From JBLNBU01 sp050260215 (lineage in GTDB: Bacteria; Pseudomonadota; Alphaproteobacteria; Rhodospirillales; Magnetospirillaceae), in contig JBLNBU010000046.1 of NCBI GenBank assembly GCA_050260215.1, positions 1 to 31,814 of the forward strand: a stretch of 31,814 bases of DNA. The letters run 5' to 3'. Below, piece after piece: positions 1 through 7,646 of the stretch (its first letter is position 1; every line of letters begins with the position of its first letter). A program made the translations under genes and the position numbers. The notes below the pieces were generated by a model. The model searched no databases. It had not been told where the DNA came from and saw nothing but the letters and a program-made list of their open reading frames with translations.

Positions 1-1461
1 CAGCGCGTCGTGCTCGGCCAGCGAGATGGTGGTGTCGTCGACCGCGGTGGTCGGATCGTTGGTGGCGTTGTGGGTCGACCACTGGCCGACGGTGGTGAAG
101 AAGGTGGCCGGATCCGCGGCCATCTTGGTCACCAGGGTCATGGTGGTCTTGACCGCCGCCTGCAGCGCCTGCGCCTCGGTCAGGGCGCTCTGGGCCGCCA
201 GGGCATACTGGGTCGCCAGGCCGCCGTGGCCGGCGGCAGCCGCCACCGCCTGGGCCGCCAACCCGCTGATCGAGGCGACATAGGAGTCGACCTGCGACTG
301 GGCCGCGATGGCGTCGGCATAGGGGGTGCTCAGCGCGGACTTGGCGGCGGTCTGGTCGGAACCCGTTGCGGTGGGCGAGGCCAGGACCACCAGCTTCGGG
401 CCCATCAGGGCGACCTTGCCCTCGACCAGGTCCTCCTGGGCCTTCAGCGCCGTCAGGGCAGCCTGGGCCTGGTCGCGGAGCTGCATGGCCCGCGCCGCCG
501 CGGCATTGTCGAGGGCGGTAAAGTCCTGGAACAGCTGATGGACCTGCGGGGCCACGTCGGCGGCGGCGCGGTCGGCGGCCCTCTTGGCCTCTTCCTGCTT
601 GGCCTCGACCTCGTGGCGGGCCAGCTCGACCGCCTGCTTGATCTGCTCGATCTTCTGCTCGGTCTCCTGGTGCAGCTGCTTGAGCACCTCGAGCACGGTC
701 TCGGCCTTGCCGGCTTCCTTGGCGGCCTTCTCGGCCTGCTGCTGCTGGATCTTCTCGACCGACGGCGACTTCTGCGGTTCGGGCGCCTTGGGCGGCGGGG
801 CGGCGGCCTGCTGGGCGGCGAAGGCCGCCTGCGACTGCGAAATCGCCCCCGAGAACGCCGCGCCCAGCACCGACTGGTGGCCGCCGGGCAGCGCCGCCAG
901 CGAGTTGCCGCCCAGCTGCGCCACCTGGTTGGGCGTCATCGAGGTGGGCGTCAGGCTGCCCGAGGGGCTGAGCGAGGCGGCCTGGCCGGCCTGGTTAAGG
1001 GTGATGGTCTGGCCCGAGGCGCCCTTGACCGACAGCTCGCCCACCTTCTGGCCCTGCTCGGCCATCAGGGCCACCGTCTGGCCGTTGCTGGTCAGCGCGG
1101 TGCCGCGCACGCCGATGGTCATGGTCGGCGTCTTGACGGTCAGTGCGTCGGGCGTGGTCTTGGAGATATCGCCGCTGACCAGGGTGAAGGCACCCTTGTC
1201 GATGGAGAGCGAGGCACTGCCGGCCTTGCTTGCCGGATCGTAGACCATTTCGTCGAGGGTCATCCGGCCCTTCTCGCCCAGCGAGAAGGTGGTGCCGTCC
1301 TCGAACTTCATGCCGACCGCGCCGCCCATCTCGGTGCGCAGCTGGTCACCTTGGAATACGGGATCTCCGGGGCCGAGCGTGCCGGTGGTGCCGTCGGCAT
1401 GGGTCACGCCTACCGTGCCCGCAACGGTCTCCACCTTGCCGATCGCGTTTTGCGATGCCAA
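1..1461 (-). CDS. FecR-domain protein, N-terminal part (runs off the left edge)
   Basis: The reverse strand is open from 1461 to the window edge (487 codons). Residues about 8-110 read as a FecR-type domain: a GTVGVTHADGT strand, GDPVFQGDQLRTE, FEDGTTFSLGE, then LTVKTPTMTIGVRGTAL, the usual hallmark of large FecR proteins of Rhodospirillales. An Ala/Pro/Gln-rich stretch follows, then a charged likely coiled coil (about 232-305) and a long Ala-rich helical region. I see no signal peptide and no membrane segment. The start is taken as TTG at 1461 because AGGGGG lies 6-7 bases upstream and no ATG or GTG is in a suitable place. No ECF sigma or TonB receptor gene is adjacent, so this is probably not a classical iron-citrate FecR; in such large proteins the domain may be structural or surface-associated (inference). 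The function of the rest cannot be judged because the C-terminus is outside the window. Confidence 0.75.
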   Translation of the reverse strand, partial: MASQNAIGKVETVAGTVGVTHADGTTGTLGPGDPVFQGDQLRTEMGGAVGMKFEDGTTFSLGEKGRMTLDEMVYDPASKAGSASLSIDKGAFTLVSGDISKTTPDALTVKTPTMTIGVRGTALTSNGQTVALMAEQGQKVGELSVKGASGQTITLNQAGQAASLSPSGSLTPTSMTPNQVAQLGGNSLAALPGGHQSVLGAAFSGAISQSQAAFAAQQAAAPPPKAPEPQKSPSVEKIQQQQAEKAAKEAGKAETVLEVLKQLHQETEQKIEQIKQAVELARHEVEAKQEEAKRAADRAAADVAPQVHQLFQDFTALDNAAAARAMQLRDQAQAALTALKAQEDLVEGKVALMGPKLVVLASPTATGSDQTAAKSALSTPYADAIAAQSQVDSYVASISGLAAQAVAAAAGHGGLATQYALAAQSALTEAQALQAAVKTTMTLVTKMAADPATFFTTVGQWSTHNATNDPTTAVDDTTISLAEHDAL

Positions 1462-1816
1462 GCCCGTCCCCCTAAGCCCAGATGACCACTGCCGACACGA
1501 CGCCACTCCAGACAACCGGGAGCCTGCCGCCCCAACATCCCCCCGGTCGGTCCCATCAAATTAGCAGAAGCACCAACCAACGAGGTAGATGATTCTCCGA
1601 TCTGAAATACGTTTTTTGCCGGTTTTCCGATCGGGTCCACACCCGATATTCCGCCATTTCCGGGCACCCGGCGGAGGCGGGTAGCCACTCCACCACCGAT
1701 TGGGCACATGCGGCATTGTCGCGCAGGGCCTGTCGGTCTATCCTTGCGCTTTCGCGCGGGGGCGCGACAGGACAAGCGGAAACGAGCACCCGGGTCACGG
1801 GGAAGGGGTTTGGGGG
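1462..1816. other. Divergent intergenic region between FecR and diguanylate cyclase genes
   Basis: These 355 bases separate two divergent genes and should hold both promoters. The centre (about 1555-1640) is clearly less GC-rich than its surroundings and contains a TCCGATC direct repeat (near 1594 and 1628). I could not identify a convincing -35/-10 pair on either strand. The right third holds nested inverted repeats, listed separately. No coding potential resembling a known family was found. Confidence 0.5.
1717..1771 (+). repeat. Nested, mutually exclusive inverted repeats in the cyclase leader
   Basis: TGTCGCGC (1717-1724) is complementary to GCGCGACA (1762-1769), while CCTGTCG (1729-1735) is complementary to CGACAGG (1765-1771). 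A small GCGC-TTTC-GCGC hairpin (1746-1757) sits inside. The two long pairings share the same 3' arm and so cannot form together. The element ends about 45 bases before the cyclase start codon. It could be an operator or a leader-RNA switch; the sequence alone does not decide. Confidence 0.4.
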
Positions 1817-3679
1817 ATGAATCTGAATTCTAAGGTGACGATGTTCTTCGTCGCCATTGCCGTCAGCCTGATCGCCATGCTGGTGGCCATCAGCCTGTTT
1901 GCCTTCCGTAGCTTCTCGATCGCCTCGTCCTCGGAGCACATCCGCACCGCCGCCGAGATCGTGCGCGTCCACCTCACCGAATCGATGATCAACGGCGTCA
2001 TCGACAAGCGCGAAAGCTTCCTGCGCCGCCTGATGGAGGTCCAGGGCCTTTCCTCGGCGCGCGTCGTGCGCTCTCCGGTGGTGGAGCAGCAGTTCGGCAA
2101 GGGCCTGAGCGAGGAGACGGTCAGCGACGAGCTCGAGCAGCAGGTGATCCGCGAAGGCAAGCCCCAGTACAAGATCCTCGAGACCGAGGACGACACCCTG
2201 ATCCGCGGCACCATTCCCTTCGTCGCCACCACCCGGGGCTCGCCCAACTGCCTGCAGTGCCACCAGGCCCAGGAAGGCCAGGTGCTGGGTGCGGTGACCA
2301 TGCTGGTGTCCATCGGCAGCCTGAAGTCCAAGGCCATGCTGACCGTGGCCGGCATCGTCGGCACCGTGACGCTGTTCTCGGCCATCGCCCTGTTCCTGAT
2401 CCGCCGCCTGATCCGCCCGATCACCTCGACCGCCAACGACGTCGAGCACGCGGTTCAGCGGGCGCTGCGCGGCGACTTCAAGGCCAAGGTCGAGCAGATC
2501 ACCAACGACGAGCTGGGCCAGATCGCCACCGACATGAACCGCCTGCTGGAATTCCTAGACGACGGGCTGGCGCGCATCGGCGACAACGTCGCCCGCCTGA
2601 CCGAGCGCACCCCGGCGGCCGAGGAAAACCAGCTGGTCGCCACCATCGACATGGTCGAGGGCCTGACCCGGGCCGCCCATTTCAAGCAGGCGATCGAGGA
2701 GGACGAGACCAAGGCCGAGATCCACCAGCGCCTGGCCCTGGCGCTGACCAAGGAATTCGGCATCAAGGAATACTCGCTGTACGAGATGGTGCAGAACCGC
2801 AACCAGATGGTGCCGCTGTTCGTCGACGGCGAGGCCGAGACCAACTGCCGCTGGTGCGATCCCCAGATCCTGGTGCGCAGCGACGGCTGCCGGGTCAAGC
2901 GCACCGGCCACCGGGTCGACGGCGTCATCAATCCCGGCATCTGCTATGCCTTCCAGCCGCCCGAGGAGGCCAAGGGCCGCAAGCACATCTGCCTGCCGAT
3001 CATCCAGTCGGGATCGGTCGGCAACGTGCTGCAGCTGGTCGCCCGCGAGGGCGAGGAGGCCGACCTGGCCGCCCGCATCCCCTACATCAACGTCTACCTG
3101 CGCGAGGCCGCGCCGGTGCTGGAGACCAAGAAGCTGATGGAGACGCTGCGGGAGTCCAGCCTGCGCGATCCCATGACCGGGCTGAACAACCGCCGCTTCC
3201 TGGAGGAGTACGTCGACACCCTGATCGCCGCCCAGCAGCGCCGCAAGAGCGCCCTGGCGATCCTGATGCTCGACCTCGACTACTTCAAGATGGTCAACGA
3301 CACCTACGGCCACGACGCCGGCGACGCGGTGATCAAGGCCCTGGCCAAGGTGCTGCGCCAGAGCGTGCGCACCTCGGACCTGGTGATCCGCTACGGCGGC
3401 GAGGAGTTCCTGATCGTGCTGCTCGACACCCCGCCGGCCGACGCCGACCTGGTCGCCGAGAAGATCCGCAGCTCGGTCGAGGCCCTGGAGATCCAGGCCG
3501 GCAGCGTGCTGCTGCGCAAGACCATCTCGATCGGCGTCGCCGACTTCCCGCATGACAGCGACACCTTCTGGCAGGCAGTCAAGTTCGCCGACGTCGCCCT
3601 GTACCAGGCCAAGGAAACCGGCCGCAACAAGGTGGTGCGCTTCAACGCCGAGATGTGGTCGGACAAGAAGCAGTACTGA
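1817..3679 (+). CDS. Membrane diguanylate cyclase with periplasmic c-haem motif and Cys-rich sensor region
   Basis: A 620-residue protein predicted to make c-di-GMP from two GTP. A membrane helix (about 8-30) is followed by a periplasmic domain resembling the Tll0287-like/DUF3365 family, which carries a CLQCH haem-c motif at C145/C148/H149. A second helix (about 175-196) and a HAMP segment follow. Next is a GAF-like region with five conserved-looking cysteines (C344, C347, C358, C376, C392). The GGDEF domain starts near 449. Its signature is GGEEF (527-531), so catalysis is expected, and RTSD lies five residues upstream, matching the RxxD inhibitory site for product feedback. The start at ATG 1817 puts the first helix at the N-terminus; longer in-frame starts would add a low-complexity leader. 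The likely input is redox, O2 or NO through haem (inference). The gene is monocistronic and is followed by a palindrome. Confidence 0.9.
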   Translation: MNLNSKVTMFFVAIAVSLIAMLVAISLFAFRSFSIASSSEHIRTAAEIVRVHLTESMINGVIDKRESFLRRLMEVQGLSSARVVRSPVVEQQFGKGLSEETVSDELEQQVIREGKPQYKILETEDDTLIRGTIPFVATTRGSPNCLQCHQAQEGQVLGAVTMLVSIGSLKSKAMLTVAGIVGTVTLFSAIALFLIRRLIRPITSTANDVEHAVQRALRGDFKAKVEQITNDELGQIATDMNRLLEFLDDGLARIGDNVARLTERTPAAEENQLVATIDMVEGLTRAAHFKQAIEEDETKAEIHQRLALALTKEFGIKEYSLYEMVQNRNQMVPLFVDGEAETNCRWCDPQILVRSDGCRVKRTGHRVDGVINPGICYAFQPPEEAKGRKHICLPIIQSGSVGNVLQLVAREGEEADLAARIPYINVYLREAAPVLETKKLMETLRESSLRDPMTGLNNRRFLEEYVDTLIAAQQRRKSALAILMLDLDYFKMVNDTYGHDAGDAVIKALAKVLRQSVRTSDLVIRYGGEEFLIVLLDTPPADADLVAEKIRSSVEALEIQAGSVLLRKTISIGVADFPHDSDTFWQAVKFADVALYQAKETGRNKVVRFNAEMWSDKKQY

Positions 3680-3686
3680 TCGCCCC

Positions 3687-3718
3687 GTCCCTCCCCCGGC
3701 CGCGGCCGGGGGAGGGAC
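3687..3718. repeat. Perfect 32-bp palindrome (dispersed GC-rich element)
   Basis: Bases 3687-3702 and 3703-3718 are exact reverse complements with no loop, with the core CCCTCCCCCGGC. The element starts 8 bases after the cyclase stop codon. The same CCCTCCCCC/GGGGGAGGG arms recur twice at 9505-9583, so this is a dispersed family, in the manner of REP-like elements. It may also act as a transcription barrier or mRNA-stabilising hairpin, but there is no T-tract, so it is not a canonical intrinsic terminator. Confidence 0.8.
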
Positions 3719-3823
3719 CCTATACCATCGTCACATTTCGTCACCGCCCGATACCAACCGCGGGTGGAAGAGTGCCGGTACCGGCGCCAGGATGACCATG
3801 CCAAGGCCTTGCCCGGGATCGTC

Positions 3824-4198
3824 ATGCTGTTCGCCGCCGCCTCTCCCTCTCACGCCCTCCGGGCCGCGCCGACCCGCGCCGACCCCGACTTCGAGCTGGT
3901 GCTGGCCATGGTCGCCGACGAGTTCGGCATCCGCCCCGAAGACCTGTCGAAATCCCCGCCCTGCTGGACCGCCGCCGGCGCCCGTCTGGCCGTCGCCCAT
4001 CTATCGCGGGTGGTCACCCGCACCCCCAGAAAGGTCGTGGCGGCGCGTCTGGGAAATTGCGGCGGCTCTACTCTCAGGCGCATGCATGACAGATCATTAC
4101 TCCTGATGCGTGATGATCTGTGGGCCAGTCGAATGGACCGGCTGTTATTGGGCTTATCCGAACGGTTATTGATCCGCACCGATGCAGATCACGATTGA
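3824..4198 (+). CDS. Small protein resembling DnaA domain IV (DNA-binding HTH)
   Basis: About 124 residues. The stretch VADEFGIRPEDL, then AGARLAVAHLSRVVT, then RLGNCGGSTLRRMHD follows the order of the DnaA C-terminal domain (FGV..DL, AR..A.YL.R..T, LGGRDHSTV..A), but the DHST signature is degenerate (GGST). There is no AAA+ ATPase domain, so this cannot be an initiator. It could be a stand-alone DNA-binding protein. ATG 3824 is chosen over an in-frame GTG at 3764 because the earlier start has no ribosome-binding site; neither start is strong. The C-terminal 40 residues are Leu/Arg-rich and overlap an inverted repeat at 4089-4121. The gene lies on the same strand as the response regulator, 55 bases before its start codon. 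The family assignment is by motif memory only. Confidence 0.5.
   Translation: MLFAAASPSHALRAAPTRADPDFELVLAMVADEFGIRPEDLSKSPPCWTAAGARLAVAHLSRVVTRTPRKVVAARLGNCGGSTLRRMHDRSLLLMRDDLWASRMDRLLLGLSERLLIRTDADHD
4089..4121. promoter_or_regulatory. 9-bp inverted repeat upstream of the response regulator
   Basis: ACAGATCAT (4089-4097) and ATGATCTGT (4113-4121) are exact reverse complements separated by 15 bases. The repeat is about 130 bases before the response-regulator ATG and inside the 3' end of the preceding small ORF. The spacing fits binding of a dimeric regulator, possibly the downstream OmpR-type protein itself (inference). No T-tract follows, so a terminator is unlikely. Confidence 0.4.
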
Positions 4199-4253
4199 CG
4201 GAAACGAAATCGTGGTATCGACTCCCGCCCGGAGGGTTCCGGGGAGAGATACC

Positions 4254-4955
4254 ATGGCGAGGATTGCCGTCGTCGAAGACGAGGCTGCGCTGCGTGCCGA
4301 TCTGGTCGAATACCTGGCAGGCTGCGGCCACCAGGTGGTCGGCTGCGAGGATGGCGCGGCGCTGGACCGCGCCATTGCCGAACGCCCCGTCGACATCCTG
4401 ATCCTCGACGTCAACCTGCCCGGCGAGGACGGATTTTCCATCGCCGGCCGCCTGCGCGAGCGCTCCGAGATCGGCATCATCATGCTGACTGCCCGCTCGC
4501 TGGGCATCGACAAGGTGGTGGGCCTCGAGATCGGCGCCGACGTCTATCTGGTCAAGCCGGTCGACCTGCGCGAGATCGAGGCGCAAGTGCGCACCCTGTC
4601 GCGCCGCCTGAAACTGGCCCCGGCCGGTGCCACCGCCGCCCCGCGGGCGGGCGAGTGGCGCTTCGATTCCCTGGGCTGGACACTGATGAGCCCCGACGGG
4701 GCGGCCCTGAAGCTGACCGCCAACGAACGCACCTTCGTCTCGCTGCTGGTGGCCCGCCCGGGCGAGGCGGTGTCGCGCCAGCAGCTGTTCAGCGCGCTGG
4801 GCAAGCGTCACTGGAACCCCGAGGACCGGTCGGTGGACTCGCTGGTGCGCCGCCTGCGTGCCAAGGCCGAGGAAGCCTTCGGCCGCCCGCTGCCGGTCGA
4901 GGCCGTGCACGGCGTCGGCTATGCCTTCACCGCCCCCGTCATCGCCGATGGCTGA
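4254..4955 (+). CDS. OmpR/PhoB-family response regulator
   Basis: A 233-residue two-domain regulator. The receiver domain begins at the N-terminus (IAVVEDE, acidic pocket). The phospho-acceptor is D52 in LILDVNLPG, with T in the MLTAR motif and K101 in LVKPVD. A short Ala/Gly/Pro linker leads to a winged-helix DNA-binding domain (about 130-230; typical ...LTANERTFVSLLVARPGEAVSRQQL... and VDSLVRRLRAKAEEAFG...IEAVHGVGYAF-like end). ATG 4254 is chosen because GGGGAGAG lies just upstream and the receiver starts immediately; a longer ORF from 4182 would add an unrelated leader. Its stop overlaps the next start by 8 bases, so it is translationally coupled to the kinase and very probably its partner. 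Target genes are unknown; the inverted repeat at 4089-4121 is a candidate site. Confidence 0.92.
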   Translation: MARIAVVEDEAALRADLVEYLAGCGHQVVGCEDGAALDRAIAERPVDILILDVNLPGEDGFSIAGRLRERSEIGIIMLTARSLGIDKVVGLEIGADVYLVKPVDLREIEAQVRTLSRRLKLAPAGATAAPRAGEWRFDSLGWTLMSPDGAALKLTANERTFVSLLVARPGEAVSRQQLFSALGKRHWNPEDRSVDSLVRRLRAKAEEAFGRPLPVEAVHGVGYAFTAPVIADG

Positions 4956-6252
4956 CAGGGCCCGGCGCAAGCTCGCCCTGAGGCCGCGCCGCGCCGCCTC
5001 TGCCGCCCCGCAGCCTGCCTGGCCGGTGCTGGTGGTCGACGACGACCCCCAGGTCCACGAGATGACCGCCACCTTGCTGCGCGACTTCGTCTTCGACGAC
5101 CGCGGCTTCGAGATGCTGTCGGCCGGGTCGGCGGCCGAGGCCGCCGAGATCCTGGCCGAACGGCCCGACATTCCCGTCGTCCTGCTCGACGTGGTCATGG
5201 AGACCCCCGACGCCGGCCTGACGCTGGTGCGCTACATCCGCGAGGTGCTGGACAACCGCCGCATCCGCATCATCCTGCGCACCGGCCAGCCGGGCGAGGC
5301 GCCCGAGCGCGAGGTGGTCACCACCTACGACGTCAACGACTACAAGAGCAAGACCGAGCTGACCGCGCAGAAGCTGTTCTCGGCCCTGGTGGGCGGGGTG
5401 CGGGCCTGGCGCGACATCGTCACCATCGAGCACCTGAACGCCGAGCTGATCGACGCCAATACCCAGCTGGAGGCGCGGGTCGCGGCACGCACCGCGGAGC
5501 TGCAGGCCAGCCGCGACGAACTGGCACGCGCCAAGGAGCGCACCGAGGCCGCCCTGGCACGCGAGACCGAGGCCAAGCGCCGCCAGCGCCAGTTCCTGTC
5601 CATGGTCTCCCACGAGTTCCGCACCCCGCTGGCCATCATCGATTCGGCGGCGCAGATGCTGATGATGCGCGGCGGCGACGCCGGCACCCGCGGCCGCCTG
5701 GACGGCATCCGCGGCTCCGTCCAGCGCCTGATCGGCCTGATCGACACCTGCCTGGCCGACGAGCAGCTGGAAAACGGCACCATCACGCTGGACGAGCGCG
5801 CCTTCAGCCTGGGCGACATGCTGGCGGCGGTGGTGGCGGCGCAACGGGCCGCCAATCCCCAGCGGGCCATCACCCTCGAGCTGCCCGACCTGCCGCCCGC
5901 CTGGGGCGACCAGCGCATGCTGGGCCTGGCGGTGGGCAACCTGGTGGGCAACGCGGTCAAGTACTCGTCCGAGCCGGCGCCGGTCAGCGTGACCGCCCAG
6001 GTCGACCACGACGGCCTGCTGGTGCGCATCGCTGACCACGGCATCGGCGTGCCCGAGGCCGACCTGCCCCGCATCTTCGAGCGCTTCCACCGCGCCGGAA
6101 ACGCCCGCGGCATTCCCGGATCGGGCATCGGCCTGCACATGGTCCGCCAGATCGTCGACCTGCACCGCGGATCGGTCGAGGTGGAAAGCCAGGTCGGCCG
6201 CGGCACCCAGTTCACCCTGCGCCTGCCGCGCGCCCACGTGAAAGGGGGGTAA
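4948..6252 (+). CDS. Soluble receiver-histidine kinase hybrid
   Basis: A 434-residue cytoplasmic protein without membrane segments. A receiver domain is N-terminal (VLVVDDDPQVHEM near 30; phospho-acceptor D81 in VVLLDVVMETPDAG, the receiver subtype with an extended loop). A coiled-coil connector with ARVAARTAELQ follows (about 170-215), then a HisKA box with H222 in SMVSHEFRTPL and a HATPase domain with the N-box GNAVKY, the G1 box ADHGIGVPEADLPRIFERF and the G2 box GSGIGLHMVRQIV. It overlaps the response regulator by 8 bases and is followed after 4 bases by a solute-binding protein gene. The receiver-first layout suggests the kinase is controlled by another kinase or phosphodonor rather than sensing directly. 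The presumed output is the adjacent OmpR-type regulator. Confidence 0.9.
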   Translation: MADRARRKLALRPRRAASAAPQPAWPVLVVDDDPQVHEMTATLLRDFVFDDRGFEMLSAGSAAEAAEILAERPDIPVVLLDVVMETPDAGLTLVRYIREVLDNRRIRIILRTGQPGEAPEREVVTTYDVNDYKSKTELTAQKLFSALVGGVRAWRDIVTIEHLNAELIDANTQLEARVAARTAELQASRDELARAKERTEAALARETEAKRRQRQFLSMVSHEFRTPLAIIDSAAQMLMMRGGDAGTRGRLDGIRGSVQRLIGLIDTCLADEQLENGTITLDERAFSLGDMLAAVVAAQRAANPQRAITLELPDLPPAWGDQRMLGLAVGNLVGNAVKYSSEPAPVSVTAQVDHDGLLVRIADHGIGVPEADLPRIFERFHRAGNARGIPGSGIGLHMVRQIVDLHRGSVEVESQVGRGTQFTLRLPRAHVKGG

Positions 6253-6256
6253 GCCG

Positions 6257-7048
6257 ATGACGACCACGCGCACGCTGCTGTCAGGCCTTGCCGCCGCCGT
6301 GCTGGCCATCCTTGCCGCCCCCTGCCCCGCCGCCGAGGTGGTGCTGGCGGTGGGCCGCTCGCTGCCGCCCTACGTCATCGCCGAGGAATGGCGCGGCATC
6401 GAATACGACATCGTCAAGCGCTCGTTGGAGTCGGAAGGCCATACCATCTCGCCGCGGGTGGTCCCCCTGGCCCGCGTCGCCCGCGACCTGGAGCTGGGCA
6501 AGGTCGACGCCGCCACGCCGATGATCGAGGCGTCGGGCGTCAAGGCCTTCTATTCGCAAAGCCACATCACTTACCGCAACGTCGCCATCTCGCTGGCCAG
6601 CCGCGACCTGCACATCGACAAGGTCGCCGACTTGGCCGGCAAGTCGGTGATCGCCTTCCAGAACGCTACCAAGTTCCTGGGCCCCGACTATGCCGCGGCG
6701 GTAGCCGCCAACCCGCAGTACCGCGAGGAGGACCGTCAGGTGGTCCAGCCGGTGCTGCTGTTCCTCGGCCGGACCGACGTGGTGGTCGCCGACCGCAACA
6801 TCTTCGCCTGGTTCGCCGATTCGCCCGAGGTCAAGGCGAAGGCCGACACCACCCAGGCGGTGCGCTTCCACCCGTTGTTTCCGCCCACCGAATACCACGT
6901 CGCCTTCCGCGACGAAGCCATCCGCGACGCCTTCGACCGCGGGCTGAAGCGGCTGAAGGACAGTGGCGAATACGCGCGCATCGTGCAGTCGTATTCGCGC
7001 TTTCTGCACGAAGAGAAACCCGGCCAGCGGGCCGGCTTGAGCCGGTGA
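6257..7048 (+). CDS. Periplasmic solute-binding protein, family 3 type
   Basis: 263 residues with a clear signal peptide (hydrophobic core about 8-20, cleavage near PCPAA-E). The mature part has the order of amino-acid/opine-type binding proteins (SBP_bac_3): an N-lobe strand VVLAVGRSLPPYV, EYDIVKRSLE, VDAATPMIEA, then a hinge LAGKSVIAFQNATKFLG and a C-lobe ending with LKRLKDSGEYARIVQSY. AAAGGGGGG precedes the ATG. No ABC permease or ATPase gene is nearby; instead it sits 4 bases after a kinase gene and 43 bases before siaB-like. It may therefore be a free-standing periplasmic sensor protein rather than a transporter part (inference). It has no membrane helix, so another protein would be needed to carry a signal across the membrane. 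The ligand is unknown. Confidence 0.82.
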   Translation: MTTTRTLLSGLAAAVLAILAAPCPAAEVVLAVGRSLPPYVIAEEWRGIEYDIVKRSLESEGHTISPRVVPLARVARDLELGKVDAATPMIEASGVKAFYSQSHITYRNVAISLASRDLHIDKVADLAGKSVIAFQNATKFLGPDYAAAVAANPQYREEDRQVVQPVLLFLGRTDVVVADRNIFAWFADSPEVKAKADTTQAVRFHPLFPPTEYHVAFRDEAIRDAFDRGLKRLKDSGEYARIVQSYSRFLHEEKPGQRAGLSR

Positions 7049-7091
7049 TCGGCCGGTGCTAGCCTGACCCCTCCACGGCAGAGGCCTGACG

Positions 7092-7646
7092 ATGCTCGCC
7101 CGACACTATCGCGACTTCAAGCGGACCCTGGACGAGAGGGGAGTGATCTTCTCGTTCAGCGGCTACCTGTCTGAGGGCATCCTTTATTCGCTAGGGGATG
7201 CGCTGCGCCAGAAGATGGCCATCGAGGAGGCCGACGTCACCACCATCAAGAAGGTGTTCTCGGTCTTCGTCGAGCAGGCCCAGAACATCATCCGCTATTC
7301 CGCCCACAAGCTGCAGACCGCCGAGTCGGGCAAGGCGGTCGAGCTGTCGTCGGGGATGATCGCCATCGGCACCCAGGACGGCCGCTTCTTCATCGTCTGT
7401 GCCAACGAGGTCAAGACCGTCGACGTACCCAAGCTGAAGGGCCGGCTGGACCACCTGCGCAACATGGGGCCCAACGAGATCAAGGCCTATTACAAGGAAC
7501 AGCTGCGCGAGTCCCCCGACGAGGACAGCAAGGGGGCCACCATCGGCCTGATCGAAATCGCACGGCGGGCCAGCGAGCCGATCGAATTCGACTTCGACCG
7601 GATCGACGACGACACCGCCTTCTTCTGCCTCAAGGTCCTGATCTGA
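7092..7646 (+). CDS. siaB: SiaB-family protein kinase (GHKL-like fold)
   Basis: 184 residues matching the SiaB/DUF6272 family. In Pseudomonas aeruginosa SiaB is a kinase that phosphorylates SiaC to switch off a c-di-GMP synthase. An N-box-like helix VFVEQAQNIIRYS holds E61 and N65. A glycine-rich G-box GATIGLIEIARRAS lies at about 148-161, as in anti-sigma-type GHKL kinases. No membrane segment is present. Its stop codon shares bases with the start of the next gene (ATGA at 7646), tying it to the SiaC-like protein. The start at 7092 is the only ATG that keeps the family N-terminus (YRDFKRTLDERGVIFSFSGYLSEG). The expected substrate is the adjacent protein (established for the family, not shown here). 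Confidence 0.85.
   Translation: MLARHYRDFKRTLDERGVIFSFSGYLSEGILYSLGDALRQKMAIEEADVTTIKKVFSVFVEQAQNIIRYSAHKLQTAESGKAVELSSGMIAIGTQDGRFFIVCANEVKTVDVPKLKGRLDHLRNMGPNEIKAYYKEQLRESPDEDSKGATIGLIEIARRASEPIEFDFDRIDDDTAFFCLKVLI

Noticed and set aside
10..1485. Plus-strand ORF of 491 codons at the left edge
   Set aside because: Antisense to the FecR-domain reading frame, which has recognisable FecR motifs and a good ribosome-binding site.
1700..1816. Longer N-terminus of the diguanylate cyclase
   Set aside because: The added 39 residues are Arg/Cys-rich, lie over inverted repeats and precede a membrane helix that fits an N-terminal position when ATG 1817 is used.
3687..3718. Intrinsic terminator for the cyclase gene
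   Set aside because: The hairpin is strong but has no T-tract; it also belongs to a repeat family found elsewhere, so it is listed as a repeat.
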